Below are positions 3,672 to 5,771 of a stretch of 5,771 bases of DNA, one piece after another. Both the position numbers and the translations under genes were made by a program. Below the pieces are notes generated by a model. It saw only the letters and a list, made by a program, of their open reading frames with translations. It searched no databases and had not been told where the DNA came from. This DNA is from Rickettsiales bacterium (GTDB lineage Bacteria; Pseudomonadota; Alphaproteobacteria; Rickettsiales; UBA1997). The stretch's first letter is position 1, and every line of letters starts with the position of its first letter. The DNA lies in assembly GCA_947505885.1 (NCBI GenBank), contig CANNMN010000089.1, forward strand, positions 1 through 5,771, read 5' to 3'.

Positions 3672-5771
3672 ATATCACCGAACTCGCAATAAAGCGCCCC
3701 GCCTTCATTACGAGCATCATGCTCACCATCATCGCTGTCGGCTGGATTTCGTTTCGCAGCATGAGTGTTGATCTCTATCCAGACATCGACATCCCAACAA
3801 TTTTCATCGCCACAACTTACAAAGGCGCGTCACCAGCCGAGATTGAAACTTTGGTTTCCAAACCACTTGAAGATAAAATCGCTACGGTTTCCGGCATAAA
3901 GCGCATGTCTTCTCGCAACATGAAGAACACCAGCCAGATCGTCATTACTCTGTTTCAGGGCGTCGATATTAAATATGCCGAGCAGCAGATTCGCGATAAA
4001 ATCAATCAAGCGCGCTCCGATCTTCCGGAAGATATTTTAGAGCCTGTGATTCGTCGAATGGATCCCTCCGATCAACCGGTCGCGACTTTTGCGCTTTCTG
4101 CCGATCTCAACGAAGCAGAACTTTTCGATTTAGCCGATAACTACGTGCGCCCAGGAATTGAGCAGTCTAGCAATGTTGGAATGGTAGAAATTCTCGGCGC
4201 ACGCAAAAGAGAAATTCACGTTTTGCTTGATCAAAAATTATTACGTAATCGTGAAATTTCTCTTTCACAGGTTAATGCGCAACTCGCCAAATCTGGGCAA
4301 AATGTTTCAATCGGAAAGACTGACGAAGGGCCTAATGAGCAGATTTTTCGCAGCGCCAGCGAGTTCAACGAAATCTCTCAAATCAAAGACACAATTGTTT
4401 CTTTCTATGCTAATGAAGTGCCAACGCACGTTTCTGATTTGGGAGAAGTTAGTGATACTTTAGAAGACGAAACTTCGCGCGCCTTCGTCAATGGCAAGAA
4501 GTCTCTATTTATAAGCGTTTATCGCCAATCTGATGCGAATATTATTTCCGTTGTCGATGGTGTGAAAAACAAACTCAGCAAGATGGAAGGTGATTTTGCA
4601 ACGATGAAGGGCAACCCAGAAATCGTGGCCGTGAAAGATGCAAGTAAGTATATTCGCAACAATGTGGAGGATATTTACGAGAGTATTGTGCTTGCGATTA
4701 TTCTCACCGTTTTAACTGTTTTCTTCTTTCTCGCCAATTCGCGCGCCACCATAATTACCGCGGTTTCTCTGCCGATCTCACTGGTTGGATCTTTCATCCT
4801 AATGTATTTGGCTGGCTTCTCGATTAACATTATTTCTTTACTGGCTCTAAGTCTCGCTGTTGGCCTACTTGTTGATGATGCGATTGTTGTTGTCGAAAAT
4901 ATTTACCGAAAAATCGAACAAGGCATCCCGCCAAAAGAAGCGGCAATAATGGCTTCAAAAGAAATTTTGATGGCCGTTGTCGCAATTAGCGCTGTTGTGA
5001 TTTCTGTATTCACTCCCCTCGCGTTTATGGGCGGCGTTGTTGGTCAATATCTAAAGCAATTTGGCCTTACAATTTCCTTTGCGATGCTAATTAGCCTATT
5101 CGTCGCCATCTCAATAATACCGGTACTTTGCGCCTATTTATCCGGCAAAAAAACTCATCATCTAAACGAGAGTAAAATACTGAGAAAGTTCGATGATTTC
5201 CAAAAAATGCTTGAAGAAAAATATGAGAAAATCGTGCGTTTTTCGATCAGCCATCCTGCAAAAATTCTCGCTGTAACTGGGGTAATTTTAGCACTAAGTC
5301 TTGTTGTGTTTAAATTCGTACCGAAAACTTTTTTAGCTGAAAATAATAACGGTGAATTGTCAGTTAGCATCGAATTATCAGCAGATTCTAGCCTTGATAA
5401 CACTACCCAATCATTATTAAAAATTGATGAAATCGTCAGAAAAAATCCAGAAGTGGAACTTTCTGCTGGCACCTCTGGCACAAGCTCAGCTCAATCAAAC
5501 CGCGGAGAGATTTATATCAAACTCAAGCCCGGAAAAATTAGAAAAATTAGCACTGGAGCCTTCAAAGAAAAATTACGCGCACAGCTAAAAGAATTCGCCT
5601 ACGCTAATCCAATCGTCAAAGACTATGACCCATCAAGCGGTGTTTCGCGTGGCCAGCCCTTCAATCTACTTTTAATTTCAACTAAACAAAATGCCTTAGA
5701 TGAATATGCAGCGAAGGTTTTAGAATTTTTAAAAAATGATCCGCGCTTGAAGGATGTCGACATCAGCAATA
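3668..5771 (+). CDS. RND-superfamily efflux pump inner-membrane subunit (AcrB-like, 3' end outside window)
   Basis: This is a proton-driven RND efflux pump subunit of the inner membrane, working with an outer-membrane channel and a periplasmic adaptor. 701 codons are visible of an expected 1000-1050, with no frameshift. It begins in family style with MNITELAIKRPAF, then TM1 (about 11-29) and SVDLYPDIDIP (33-43). A large periplasmic porter domain (about 40-330) follows, then TM2 (338-357), TM3 (about 362-385) and TM4 with the signature GLLVDDAIVVVEN. Its D403-D404 pair matches the proton-relay D407/D408 of E. coli AcrB. TM5 ends in PLAFMGG, TM6 in PVLCAYL (485-491), a charged cytoplasmic loop follows, and TM7 is at about 531-550. 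The second porter domain has begun; TM8-12 are missing. The intact DD pair suits a drug/solvent (HAE-type) exporter, but substrates cannot be read from this. The proximity and orientation of the TolC-like gene suggest they work together. The start follows the conserved N-terminus; the in-frame TAA at 3617 limits upstream extension. Confidence 0.95.
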   Translation, partial: MNITELAIKRPAFITSIMLTIIAVGWISFRSMSVDLYPDIDIPTIFIATTYKGASPAEIETLVSKPLEDKIATVSGIKRMSSRNMKNTSQIVITLFQGVDIKYAEQQIRDKINQARSDLPEDILEPVIRRMDPSDQPVATFALSADLNEAELFDLADNYVRPGIEQSSNVGMVEILGARKREIHVLLDQKLLRNREISLSQVNAQLAKSGQNVSIGKTDEGPNEQIFRSASEFNEISQIKDTIVSFYANEVPTHVSDLGEVSDTLEDETSRAFVNGKKSLFISVYRQSDANIISVVDGVKNKLSKMEGDFATMKGNPEIVAVKDASKYIRNNVEDIYESIVLAIILTVLTVFFFLANSRATIITAVSLPISLVGSFILMYLAGFSINIISLLALSLAVGLLVDDAIVVVENIYRKIEQGIPPKEAAIMASKEILMAVVAISAVVISVFTPLAFMGGVVGQYLKQFGLTISFAMLISLFVAISIIPVLCAYLSGKKTHHLNESKILRKFDDFQKMLEEKYEKIVRFSISHPAKILAVTGVILALSLVVFKFVPKTFLAENNNGELSVSIELSADSSLDNTTQSLLKIDEIVRKNPEVELSAGTSGTSSAQSNRGEIYIKLKPGKIRKISTGAFKEKLRAQLKEFAYANPIVKDYDPSSGVSRGQPFNLLLISTKQNALDEYAAKVLEFLKNDPRLKDVDISN

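Noticed and set aside
4227..4463. Plus-strand open frame of 78 codons inside the RND gene
   Set aside because: I checked whether it marked a frameshift. The RND frame reads through continuously from 3668 to the window edge, so this is only an alternative frame.
5158..5481. Minus-strand open frame of 107 codons opposite the RND gene
   Set aside because: The plus strand here encodes the loop, TM7 and start of the second porter domain of the pump without interruption; the antisense product is Ser-rich and unrecognisable.

Overview
The window is an AT-rich stretch from a Gram-negative bacterium. An outer-membrane efflux channel and an RND inner-membrane pump both require two membranes. The Lys-, Asn- and Ile-rich proteins and the A/T homopolymers suggest a low-GC lineage. 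The TilS sequence recalls alphaproteobacterial (Rickettsiales-like) forms, whereas the TolC-like and RND proteins would also suit Bdellovibrionota-type bacteria. I cannot place it more precisely from sequence alone. TGA, TAA and TAG all behave as ordinary stops.

Left half (1-2145), minus strand. tilS (tRNA-Ile lysidine synthetase, short form) comes first. A 122-bp gap follows, holding a probable rho-independent terminator for tilS, several small palindromes and a possible promoter. Then comes a GTG-started HI0933/YhiN/BaiN-type flavoprotein that runs off the left edge of the window. The terminator suggests these two genes are not one simple operon.

Right half (2144-5771), plus strand. A complete TolC-family outer-membrane channel gene is followed, after a 105-bp gap, by an RND-superfamily pump gene truncated by the right edge (701 codons present, about two thirds of a normal pump). 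Together they should supply the outer-membrane exit duct and the proton-driven inner-membrane pump of a tripartite efflux system. The periplasmic adaptor that normally joins them is not in the window. It could lie downstream of the pump or elsewhere in the genome.

Two junctions deserve attention. First, tilS and the tolC-like gene are divergent, and their ATG codons overlap by two bases within a single CATG (2143-2146). Any promoter and 5' control region for each therefore lies inside the other gene. Second, the 105-bp gap between the channel and pump genes holds the only strong Shine-Dalgarno sequence seen at any gene start or gap here (AGGAGG). It is folded into a 7-bp hairpin, and it is followed by a short open frame whose TGA overlaps the pump ATG as ATGA. 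This looks like a translational-control leader for the pump, but that is inference.

No tRNA, rRNA, CRISPR array, insertion sequence or long repeat was seen. No stretch over 300 bp lacks a gene.
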